From the NCBI RefSeq assembly GCF_014837055.1, contig NZ_JACSPQ010000053.1:62001-126000 (forward strand): 64,000 nt of DNA, in the 5' to 3' direction. Below are positions 36,987 through 45,330 of this stretch, in pieces. Made by a program: the position numbers and the translations under genes. Origin of the DNA: Phocaeicola faecium (lineage in GTDB: Bacteria > Bacteroidota > Bacteroidia > Bacteroidales > Bacteroidaceae). The notes beneath the pieces are model-generated. The model was not told where the DNA came from, did no database searches, and saw only the letters and a program-made list of their open reading frames with translations. Each line of letters opens with the position of its first letter. Positions within the stretch are counted from its first letter, which is position 1.

Positions 36987-37042
36987 TATTCCGACCTTTA
37001 AAAGGTGTTTTATAACATGTTTTAAGAAGAACCTGCTACAGC

Positions 37043-38758
37043 TTAATCGCTGTTAACAGATTTTTCAAGGTTATTAAGTTCTGCCATCTCCTTCGTTGCC
37101 ACTTCGATGGCTTCGTTTATATTGCTGCAAATGTTTTCTTTGCCTAACAGCTCATAGAATCCGGACTTTTCAAGTACGCTATGCACTTGTGGGTTTACCC
37201 CCGACAAAATAATATGAATATTTTCTTTTTGCGACATCCGGCACAGTGTATCGAGGTTATGAATACCCGTAGAGTCGATAAACGGAACTTTGCGCATACG
37301 GATGATGCGAATCTTCGGACGGTCGCCCAGCCGTGCCATGATTTCTTCAAACTTGGTGGCAATGCCAAAGAAATAAGGACCGTTGATTTCATACACTTCT
37401 ACCCCCTGCGGAATAATCAGATGTTCTTCGTGTACTTCGAGGTCGGACTCGTTATTCGGGTCTATTTCGTCGGTAATTACAGATATTTCGGTGGTTTCCA
37501 TTACACGCTTCATAAAGAGCACGCAGGCTATAACCAAGCCTACTTCGATGGCTACGGTCAAATCGAAAATAACGGTGAGGAAAAACGTGATCAACAACAC
37601 TACCACATCTGCTTTCGGATTTCTCAGCAAGCCCTTGAATACGCGCCAACCGCTCATATTATAAGATACAACCACCAATACCCCGGCAAGACATGCCATC
37701 GGGATATACTGCGCGAGCGGCATCAGAAACAGCAAGATGAGCAACAGCACGACGGCATGTACGATACCTGCCACCGGAGATTTTCCACCATTATTAATAT
37801 TGGTCATCGTACGCGCTATCGCACCGGTAGCAGGAATCCCTCCGAAAATCGGCGAAACAATATTCGCCACCCCCTGTGCTACAAGTTCGGTATTCGAATC
37901 ATGACGGTCGCCAATGACACCGTCTGCCACCGTAGCCGAAAGCAGCGATTCGATAGCCCCCAATACGGCAATGGTAATAGCTACCGGAAACAGATTTTTC
38001 ACAGCTTCCCAGTTAAGTGAAGGAACAGCCGCTTCGGGAAGCTGCGACTTAATACTGAAACGGTCGCCAATGGTATCGACGGCAGTAATGCCTCCGTACA
38101 CCTTCATCAAGTAAACCGCCAGCGTAACCACCACGATGGCTACCAGCGAACCGGGTATCTTTTTCGAAAACTTGGGCGTAAGGGCAATAATAAGGATACT
38201 GACTACACTCACCACAACATTCCACCAGTTTACCGTATCAAAATGGCGGACATACAGCATCCACTTCCCCACAAAGTCGCCGGGCACTTTCTCTCCCCCG
38301 AAATTCAGCCCGAATACATCGGCTATCTGCGTAGTAAAAATCGTAACGGCAATACCACTCGTAAACCCGATGATTATCGGATAGGGAATGAATTTGATAA
38401 TCGTACCCAGCTTGAACACTCCCAATAATATAAGAAGCACTCCCGCCATCATGGTGGCCACCATCAGCCCCTCGATACCGTATTCTTGGATAATGCTGTA
38501 AATAATAACGATAAAAGCGCCGGTGGGACCGCCAATCTGTACTTTGCTTCCTCCCAACAACGAAACCACAAACCCTGCAACAATGGCAGTAATAATACCC
38601 TTCTCAGGACTCACCCCTGAAGCAATGCCGAAAGCAATAGCCAAAGGCAGAGCTACAATACCCACAATGATACCCGCCATAACGTCGGTCGTCAGGTCTG
38701 TTTTCGTATAACCCCGCATCGTTGCAAAGAGTTTCGGCTGAAAATTAAATCCTTTCAT
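37043..38758 (-). CDS. SulP-family anion transporter with STAS domain
   Basis: A 571-residue inner-membrane transporter of the SulP/SLC26 family. The signature begins TTDVMAGIIVGIVALPLAIAFGIASG and continues GGSKVQIGGPTGAFIVIIYSI. The C-terminal cytoplasmic STAS domain (about 440-555) has the FIDSTGIHNLDTL motif, whose Ser is the usual regulatory site. The anion could be sulfate, bicarbonate or another oxyanion; nothing nearby decides. I start at 38758 rather than 38821 because the added residues precede the conserved N terminus. Single gene. Confidence 0.9.
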   Translation of the reverse strand: MKGFNFQPKLFATMRGYTKTDLTTDVMAGIIVGIVALPLAIAFGIASGVSPEKGIITAIVAGFVVSLLGGSKVQIGGPTGAFIVIIYSIIQEYGIEGLMVATMMAGVLLILLGVFKLGTIIKFIPYPIIIGFTSGIAVTIFTTQIADVFGLNFGGEKVPGDFVGKWMLYVRHFDTVNWWNVVVSVVSILIIALTPKFSKKIPGSLVAIVVVTLAVYLMKVYGGITAVDTIGDRFSIKSQLPEAAVPSLNWEAVKNLFPVAITIAVLGAIESLLSATVADGVIGDRHDSNTELVAQGVANIVSPIFGGIPATGAIARTMTNINNGGKSPVAGIVHAVVLLLILLFLMPLAQYIPMACLAGVLVVVSYNMSGWRVFKGLLRNPKADVVVLLITFFLTVIFDLTVAIEVGLVIACVLFMKRVMETTEISVITDEIDPNNESDLEVHEEHLIIPQGVEVYEINGPYFFGIATKFEEIMARLGDRPKIRIIRMRKVPFIDSTGIHNLDTLCRMSQKENIHIILSGVNPQVHSVLEKSGFYELLGKENICSNINEAIEVATKEMAELNNLEKSVNSD

Positions 38759-38919
38759 AGAAATTCCTAATATGTTATTGTATGTAAAAAGAGGTGCAAA
38801 AGTATATATTTTAAGAAACATTCCCCGCTTGAAATGTGTTTTTCTTTTAGCAAAGAGGCAAAAAGTATTAATAGATTATAAATATAAGCTGTAATGATTA
38901 CAAATTTGAATAAAATTAC

Positions 38920-38927
38920 TATCTTTG
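38920..38927 (+). promoter_or_regulatory. -7 promoter element for rubrerythrin
   Basis: TATCTTTG matches the consensus exactly, 50 bases before the ATG. The nearest TTTG is too close (11 bases), so no -33 box is assigned. Confidence 0.6.
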
Positions 38928-38977
38928 TAATCAGAAAAAAGAACACGAATTATCAACCAACTAAATAACTAATAATT

Positions 38978-39556
38978 ATGGGAAAAAGTATCAAAGGAAC
39001 AAGAACTGAGAAGAATCTGGGTATTTCATTTGCAGGAGAATCTCAAGCAAGAATGCGTTACACTTACTTTGCAAGTGCAGCGAAAAAAGAAGGATATGAG
39101 CAAATAGCTGCCATCTTTACCGAAACTGCTGACCAAGAAAAAGAACACGCTAAACGCATGTTCAAATGGCTGGAAGGCGGAATGGTGGAAATCACAGCCA
39201 GCTATCCCTCAGGAGTAATCGGCAACACACTTGAAAACCTGAAAGCTGCCGCTGCAGGAGAAAACGAAGAATGGTCACTCGATTACCCGAAATTTGCCGA
39301 CATCGCCGATGAAGAAGGTTTCCCGGCAATCGCCAAAATGTATCGCGAAATCGCAGTAGCCGAGAAAGGACACGAAGAAAGATATCTCGCTCTGGCTAAA
39401 AACGTAGAAGAAGGCAAGGTATTTAAGAAAGATACAGAAGTAGTATGGCAATGCCGCAACTGCGGTTACCTGTATGTAGGTACAGAAGCTCCGGAAATCT
39501 GTCCGGCTTGCTTGCACCCTCAGGCATACTTCGAACTGAAGAAAACCAACTATTAA
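38978..39556 (+). CDS. rbr: rubrerythrin
   Basis: A 192-residue cytoplasmic non-heme iron peroxidase that protects anaerobes against hydrogen peroxide. The diiron four-helix domain carries GESQARMRYTYFASAAKKEG, ETADQEKEHAKRMF and IAVAEKGHEERYL, with their ExxH-type ligands. The C-terminal rubredoxin-like domain has CRNCGYLY and CPAC as the iron-binding cysteine pairs. The length is typical. It is expressed from its own promoter. Confidence 0.95.
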   Translation: MGKSIKGTRTEKNLGISFAGESQARMRYTYFASAAKKEGYEQIAAIFTETADQEKEHAKRMFKWLEGGMVEITASYPSGVIGNTLENLKAAAAGENEEWSLDYPKFADIADEEGFPAIAKMYREIAVAEKGHEERYLALAKNVEEGKVFKKDTEVVWQCRNCGYLYVGTEAPEICPACLHPQAYFELKKTNY

Positions 39557-39597
39557 TGTAATACGCCGCAAGGCGCTGGCAATCCACTTTTTTTAAT

Positions 39598-39667
39598 CCG
39601 TCACGCTCCCATCACGGTTAACTACTTACTTTTCAGCAGACCTAAACCGGCCGTGATGGGGTGACGG
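39598..39667. repeat. long inverted repeat downstream of rubrerythrin
   Basis: CCGTCAC-GCT-CCCATCACGG (39598-39617) pairs with CCGTGATGGGGTGACGG (39651-39667): 17 bp with a 3-base bulge and a 33-base loop. There is no T tract, so it is not an obvious terminator. The gap 39557-39930 also contains a degenerate copy of the dispersed repeat and the eno promoter, but no gene. Confidence 0.6.
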
Positions 39668-39729
39668 TACCTCTCTCCCACCTCTGATATAAGACCAAAG
39701 ATAAACAACTGAAAATCAGAGTCCGAAAA

Positions 39730-39811
39730 CATGCGGTTAAACCGACCAACCTAAGCGGATAAACTCCGGTACGCAAGCGGATGAATTACTCAACGCTACG
39801 GGTAGCGTTTG
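39730..39811 (+). repeat. degenerate dispersed repeat (copy 7)
   Basis: ATGCGGTTAAACCGACCAAC, CAAGCGGATGAATTACTC and CAACGCTACGGGTAGCGTTT are recognisable words of the dispersed element. Only the last forms a hairpin (CGCTAC/GTAGCG). Confidence 0.5.
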
Positions 39812-39862
39812 AAGACACACTGCATTCAGAAAAAACACAGGCGAAAATACCTATTTTCAGGT

Positions 39863-39894
39863 ATTGCGCATCTATCCGAATCTTCCCATCTTTG
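39863..39894 (+). promoter_or_regulatory. promoter of eno
   Basis: ATTG (39863-39866), 20 bases, then CATCTTTG (39887-39894), one mismatch in each box, 36 bases before the eno ATG. Confidence 0.6.
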
Positions 39895-39918
39895 TGTATA
39901 TCAATCAACAACTACTAA

Positions 39919-41211
<1,293 letters not shown>

Positions 41212-41238
41212 GACACATTCTTTTCGGTTTTATAAAGA

Positions 41239-41278
41239 ATATACGGATGAGCGAACCTCAATCCGTATATTTTTTTTG
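41239..41278 (+). terminator. terminator after eno
   Basis: ATATACGGAT (41239-41248) pairs with ATCCGTATAT (41261-41270), followed by a run of Ts. Confidence 0.85.
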
Positions 41279-41340
41279 CATTTAAACCCTACTGAAAATC
41301 AGGCACAAAGAAAATTTTTTGAAAAAAGTTTGCCAAAACA

Positions 41341-41371
41341 TTTGCAGATTCCAAAATTAGTCGTACCTTTG
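41341..41371 (+). promoter_or_regulatory. promoter of tRNA-Asp
   Basis: TTTG (41341-41344), 19 bases, then TACCTTTG (41364-41371). Confidence 0.8.
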
Positions 41372-41417
41372 CAACGCAATCGAGAGAGATAGCAACGATA
41401 AAAACAAAAAACTTAAT

Positions 41418-41491
41418 GGTGCGTTAGTTCAGTTGGTTAGAATACATGCCTGTCACGCATGGGGTCACGGGTTCGAGTCCCGTACGCACCG
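41418..41491 (+). tRNA. tRNA-Asp (GTC)
   Basis: A 74-base tRNA. The acceptor GGTGCGT pairs with ACGCACC. The anticodon stem CATGC/GCATG holds CTGTCAC, giving anticodon GTC. The T arm is ACGGGTTCGAGTCCCGT and the discriminator is G. Its last bases (41480-41494) are repeated exactly at 43434-43448, which marks it as an integration target. Confidence 0.96.
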
Positions 41492-41494
41492 CAA
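41480..41494 (+). repeat. attachment site, left (tRNA-Asp 3' end)
   Basis: CCGTACGCACCGCAA covers the tRNA T-stem/acceptor end plus three bases. An identical 15-mer lies 1,954 bases downstream in the same orientation, as expected for attL and attR of an element integrated at a tRNA gene. Confidence 0.7.
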
Positions 41495-41524
41495 TAAACA
41501 TTGAAAATCAATGTTTTACAAAAT

Positions 41525-41566
41525 AAGCACCCGATTTTACACCCAAGAATGTAAAGCCGGGTGCTT
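41525..41566. terminator. bidirectional terminator between tRNA-Asp and the GNAT gene
   Basis: AAGCACCCG (41525-41533) pairs with CGGGTGCTT (41558-41566); inside, TTTACA and TGTAAA extend the stem. T-rich sequence follows on the plus strand. It abuts the minus-strand GNAT stop codon. Confidence 0.7.
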
Positions 41567-42085
41567 TTAGTTTATCTTCTTCAGATTCACTAATTCACAA
41601 CAATGGCAATCGACAAACTGTCTGTTCTTGAAGCAGGCTTTCCTGAAGATGCCGCACTTTTGGAAGCCGGCTTTTTCGAGAACCTTCATCGAAGCCGGGT
41701 TATTCTCGTAAACATGGGCATGGATCCGTATCGTGTCTGAATGGCTTAAATAATCTTCTACGGCCTGTTTGACGGCTTCGGACATGATGCCCCGGTTCCA
41801 ATACGGTTCGGCAAGCCAGTAGCCCAGTTCGGCGTTGTACCGCTCTACGTCCGTGCCCCGGATGAAGCTTATATTGCCTGCTGCTTCGTGATTTATCTCG
41901 ATGCAGTAATTGTTCTGTTCGCTTTGCCCTTCAACGAAACCGATGAATTGCTCTGCATCCTTTTCCGTATAGGGATAAGGAAGGGTGTCACGACAGTTGT
42001 TCCAAATCTTTTTGTTGTTCAGGTATTTTGCCAATGCCGGTATGTCCGCTCTAGTCCATGCTCTCAGTTTGAATGATTCTTCCAT
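41567..42085 (-). CDS. GNAT acetyltransferase, RimJ/RimL-like
   Basis: A 172-residue acetyltransferase. The N terminus FKLRAWTRADIPALAKYLNN and the acetyl-CoA region ELGYWLAEPYWNRGIMSEAVKQAVEDYL, followed by VYENNPASMKVLEKAGFQKCG, match the RimJ/RimL protein or small-molecule N-acetyltransferase group. The target is unknown. It lies inside the tRNA-Asp island and is probably cargo; similar proteins also occur in core genomes. Confidence 0.8.
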   Translation of the reverse strand: MEESFKLRAWTRADIPALAKYLNNKKIWNNCRDTLPYPYTEKDAEQFIGFVEGQSEQNNYCIEINHEAAGNISFIRGTDVERYNAELGYWLAEPYWNRGIMSEAVKQAVEDYLSHSDTIRIHAHVYENNPASMKVLEKAGFQKCGIFRKACFKNRQFVDCHCCELVNLKKIN

Positions 42086-42216
42086 ATTAATGTGAGTTCG
42101 ATATAAGGATTAAAATTATTCGCTTGAAAATTAAGAATATAGAGATAAAAAAGTTAAATTTATAGCGACGAATTATAACATATAAACAATTACCACTATG
42201 TCCTCAGAGACTAAAG

Positions 42217-42906
42217 TTACAGAAATCGGTCAGTTTCAGGGCTTCTTTTTCCGTATGTTTCAACTATTTTGTCTAATAGTGAGTCATTTACTTTTCGTCG
42301 CTCCATTTTTCTTCTCAACAGTTTTGCCTTTTTCGTTTTTCCTGTCGCAAGACACAACACATACAAGTCAATTGGAGTAACACTAAAGACTTTTTGTTTG
42401 GACTTGACATGAAACAGCTTAATCAGGAAAGTGTGCCATGGACGATTATCCTCTATAAAATTCCATAAATCATTCAAGCATTTGATGTCGTTTAATAATG
42501 GCAGAACTTTCTCCTTTATTGTGGAGCAAATCAAATCTTTTACTGGTGAACAATCCTGATGAGGGCGCAATTTGAACCAATAATCACCTTTACCCATAAT
42601 AGTCCCTATACGAGCTCTTATCGGACAATAACCTTCCAAAGGGAAATCACTGACTTTGTTAAACAAGCAGATTGCATAATCGCTCCAAGTTACACCAATA
42701 TTGATTGTAAAACCCCATTGATTGAAATAACGATCAAATCCCCACCCGTCTTTTTGTATATTGATACACCAATCTAATTCTCTTACATGAGCATGAAAAT
42801 TATTGCCTTTCTTCCTAAACCCTGCGGATTTCAAAATAGGAGCTATGCCGTCTTTGACAATGTAATTGAATTGTTCCTTAATATTTATCTTTTCTTCTTC
42901 TGTCAT
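42217..42906 (-). CDS. DUF4304 protein
   Basis: A 229-residue soluble protein matching the DUF4304 pattern: an N-terminal helix (INIKEQFNYIVKDGIAPILKSAGFRKKGNNFHAHV) followed by beta strands with WCINIQKDGWGFDRYFNQWGFTINIGV. No signal peptide or membrane segment. The function is unknown. The gene is clearly AT-rich compared with its core neighbours and lies between the att-like repeats, so horizontal origin is likely. Confidence 0.7.
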   Translation of the reverse strand: MTEEEKINIKEQFNYIVKDGIAPILKSAGFRKKGNNFHAHVRELDWCINIQKDGWGFDRYFNQWGFTINIGVTWSDYAICLFNKVSDFPLEGYCPIRARIGTIMGKGDYWFKLRPHQDCSPVKDLICSTIKEKVLPLLNDIKCLNDLWNFIEDNRPWHTFLIKLFHVKSKQKVFSVTPIDLYVLCLATGKTKKAKLLRRKMERRKVNDSLLDKIVETYGKRSPETDRFL

Positions 42907-43044
42907 ACTAACCGTAGATTTTCTTCATCTGGAAAAAGCCTGTTTACGATTCTTAATCTACTTAGGCGGCATAAAGATACGAAAAAAGGAGTAACCAACA
43001 TTTTTTTGATTACTCCTATCTATTCGATACGAGCGAATTAATGT

Positions 43045-43433
43045 TTATAATCTAAATCCTCCTCCTTTTCTCGGTTCATCAGGTGCTTTCCGAAAGCCAT
43101 GCCCCAACTTGCCAAACTGTTCCTTGAACCAGTCTCCAATTGGCTGTTTGTTTATGGTTAGCACGAGTTTACTGCTATCGGTTGGACTTTGCTCTACCTT
43201 GAAAATATCATTCTTGATGTCAAACTTCCGTCTGTGTTCTTCAGAATAAATCCTGCCGTTGCATCTGATAGCTTCTTTCTTTGTCAGAAGGCTCTCTATC
43301 ATTTCTTTGGTGAAGCCGATGGCAGCGCACAACTTTTCCATTCTCAACATCTCCCTGAGCATCGGAAACCACTTGAAAGCCTTTTCAAGCAAAGTATTCA
43401 AACGTGATATTTCCTTGTCTTTGGCTTCAAATT
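43045..43433 (-). pseudogene. C-terminal fragment of a Bacteroides mobilisation (relaxase-type) protein
   Basis: The frame from the att-like site reads EFEAKDKEISRLNTLLEKAF, then a helical stretch with FKWFPMLREMLRMEKLCAAIGF, and ends DIFKVEQ...LVLTINKQPIGDWFKEQF...RKGGGFRL. This resembles the C termini of Bacteroides mobilisation proteins; the assignment is from memory of the family. The N-terminal relaxase domain with its catalytic residues is missing. The frame stays open upstream through the att copy to a stop near 43651 (ATG at 43557), but that part is flank sequence and does not look like relaxase. Confidence 0.6.
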
Positions 43434-43448
43434 CCGTACGCACCGCAA
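43434..43448 (+). repeat. attachment site, right
   Basis: An exact second copy of the 15 bases at the tRNA-Asp 3' end, in the same orientation, followed within 10 bases by a terminator hairpin of the kind expected behind a tRNA. Confidence 0.7.
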
Positions 43449-43456
43449 CAGAAATT

Positions 43457-43494
43457 AAAATCCCTTGAAGGTCAATCACTTTCAAGGGATTTTT
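43457..43494 (+). terminator. probable ancestral tRNA-Asp terminator
   Basis: AAAATCCCTTGAA (43457-43469) pairs with TTCAAGGGATTTT (43481-43493/4), followed by Ts. It lies just after attR and would have terminated the tRNA transcript before the island inserted. Confidence 0.65.
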
Positions 43495-43643
43495 CTTTAT
43501 GGGTCTCAATCGGGAGCCCATTACTCTGAATTTTTCCATATTCAAAGCCACTTCCATCCAGAACCTTCGCTCCTGAATTACCTTATTGAAATAATCAAAC
43601 GCATAAGGGACTCTTTTTGCAATTAGATAGACGTCTTGTTCCT

Positions 43644-44093
43644 TTAAATATTTCTACTTAAATAAACCATATCCTTTAGTTGTACACCATCCTCATAAAT
43701 GGGATGATCATAGTTTTCTATAAAAAAGTTTTTCACCCGATGCGAATAAGTAAAACCACAATGCTTGTAAAAGCCTACCGTAACATCAACATCTCCTGTC
43801 CCAACAAATAGCATACGGTATTTTTCAAAATAGAACTTACATACATACTCAATCATGCGCTTACCATACCCTTTCCCTTGTTCCTCTTTCAGCACAGCAA
43901 GATTTTTTAATTCCACAACATTATCGCCCTCAACCGTTACCACAGCTACAGCAATTGCTTTTTTATGCTCATCTTGCAAAACAAACATATCGCCACGCTC
44001 CAAATAACGGTCAATCATCTCCTCCTGCTCATCGGCAAGAAGTAAGAGGTCAAGATACTGCTTTTTCTTTTCTGTTATTTGAACTATATACAT
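43644..44093 (-). CDS. GNAT acetyltransferase
   Basis: A 149-residue GNAT-fold enzyme. The acetyl-CoA loop LKNLAVLKEEQGKGYGKRMIEYV (about residues 62-84) contains the Q/RxxGxG/A motif, and the C-terminal part has VGFYKHCGFTYSHRVKNFF. The residue pattern recalls acetyltransferases near stress or resistance loci, but the substrate is unknown. It is AT-rich and lies between the island scar and a damaged AraC gene, so it is probably accessory DNA. Confidence 0.8.
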   Translation of the reverse strand: MYIVQITEKKKQYLDLLLLADEQEEMIDRYLERGDMFVLQDEHKKAIAVAVVTVEGDNVVELKNLAVLKEEQGKGYGKRMIEYVCKFYFEKYRMLFVGTGDVDVTVGFYKHCGFTYSHRVKNFFIENYDHPIYEDGVQLKDMVYLSRNI

Positions 44094-44161
44094 AACATCA
44101 CTTTTAGTTATTTATAAATTGAGATTTACCAATCGCTCGTTTTTATCTGATGAAACCAAAG

Positions 44162-45010
44162 CTATTCACGGTCAGTAAACATTCGTCTATATTCGGTAGG
44201 AGTCTTACCTGTTTGCCGTTTGAAAAATTTAGTCAGCGTAGCCTGATCGGGGAAACAAAGGTCATACGCTGTTTTTTGAGAACAGTCTTTTACTACACGG
44301 TTCAAATATTGTGGCGTTACACAGAGTTTTGAAGCGTACCAACTGACGGAATGTCCTTCGCGGACATCTGTAAACAATAATTTTATGAATTGCTTGAACA
44401 GCGTATTCCTGCGTCCTTTTTCTGTATGTCCTTTGCTTTCATCTTCTTGCCGAATGTATTCGTTTGCCATATCCATCATAAACATCCAGAGTGCACATTT
44501 TACCATTTCCGCCTGAAAACGATGGGTATGATCTGCAAAAATCCCCTGTATAGCCTCTATCCTTTGCAAAAAGAGTTTGATGCCTGTAGGCGACTGAAAA
44601 CTCATGGGACACATTTTTATCTTCTGCACGTATGAGGGCGGAAATGGAGGTGTCTTTTTTAGCAGGGATGACATGAACGGTTCTTTTAAAAACAACATAT
44701 ATGCTTGGGCATCGCAGGATATCTCCAGAATATCCAGAAAACGGCTGTCGAGGAAATTGGCAAGACAGTCTTCAGTCAGCAAATATGGTTTGCCGTCTGA
44801 GTTTAACTTTATCTCTCCTTTCCGCACCAGAATATGTATAATCATATTAGAACCGTTGCCCTCCAAACGGAATCTTTTTTCAATCCTGTCGCCGTTTATT
44901 TTCCACAACAGAAAACCCTCTTTTATCAAATAGCAATTATCTTGCTTTCCTCCGAAATCCATGAAATCCATAGTTGTAACTGAATAATGCTGACGAGGCA
45001 AATAATACAA
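44162..45010 (-). pseudogene. AraC-family regulator with internal deletion in the DNA-binding domain
   Basis: A 282-residue AraC/XylS-type protein of the kind common in Bacteroides, with an N-terminal cupin-like sensor. In the C-terminal region the first helix-turn-helix is present (SWYASKLCVTPQYLNRVVKD). The text then jumps from QKTAYD straight to LCFPDQATLTKFFKRQTGKT. In full-length relatives about 30 residues (linker helix and first helix of the second motif) lie between these blocks. The frame is kept, so a protein would be made, but specific DNA binding is doubtful. It faces away from the orphan fragment upstream. Confidence 0.7.
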
Positions 45011-45221
45011 AATCAGTTGGGATTACCAGTCCAAAGACAATGTGATAAGATTCATCTACGGTCAGAATAACATGTGGTATCGTATGAACAACAAAAAAAA
45101 CGAGTACATTCTTGAAGCAAACGACGGGATGGCAATACGTGTGGTATCCTATCGGTCAAGCTATGACTCATTGCATGTAACAATCAACCGGTTTTGCATA
45201 GAAGAATACGAAGAAAACTAA
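45006..45221 (+). pseudogene. orphan C-terminal gene fragment
   Basis: An open frame of about 71 codons without its own start. It includes NMWYRMNNKKNEYILEANDG and ends INRFCIEEYEEN. An internal ATG at 45072 would give 49 residues. I do not recognise the family. It abuts the AraC start and a dispersed repeat, and looks like debris of a longer gene. Gap 45222-45330 holds only the repeat. Confidence 0.4.
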
Positions 45222-45236
45222 CCCAGATTTAACCTC

Positions 45237-45325
45237 AAAATACTATGGGTAGCGTTACTTAACTCAAGCGGATGCGTTTACCCATTCTACCCGTAGAGTT
45301 TACGCTCTCTATGGGTAGAATTTTG
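45237..45325 (+). repeat. dispersed hairpin repeat, copy 8 (variant module order)
   Basis: CTATGGGTAGCGTT replaces the left arm of module A, then CAAGCGGATGCGTT follows, and module B (TTCTACCCGTAG / CTATGGGTAGAATTTT) is complete. The flanking hairpin of the family (ATTCCGAGCGGAAT, 45338-45351) falls within the last codons of the glycosyltransferase gene. Confidence 0.8.
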
Positions 45326-45330
45326 CACGC

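Larger units (their letters stand above)
41495..43433. mobile_element. decayed genomic island at tRNA-Asp
   Basis: The interval between the two 15-bp att-like copies holds a GNAT gene, a DUF4304 gene and the C-terminal part of a mobilisation protein, all on the minus strand and all AT-rich compared with flanking core genes. No integrase is present. A tRNA-type terminator hairpin follows the right att copy, which suggests the original tRNA downstream region resumes there. Confidence 0.6.

Noticed and set aside
42217-42906. DUF4304 protein as an antitoxin or immunity protein
   Set aside because: No toxin-like gene lies beside it, and the family's function is not established; the idea cannot be supported here.
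41480-43448. A complete integrative element
   Set aside because: No integrase, excisionase or intact relaxase is present, so only a remnant can be claimed.
43045-43557. An intact 170-residue gene
   Set aside because: The frame crosses the att core and a tRNA-type terminator hairpin. Only the part left of 43434 resembles a known protein, so it is a fragment with a chance extension.
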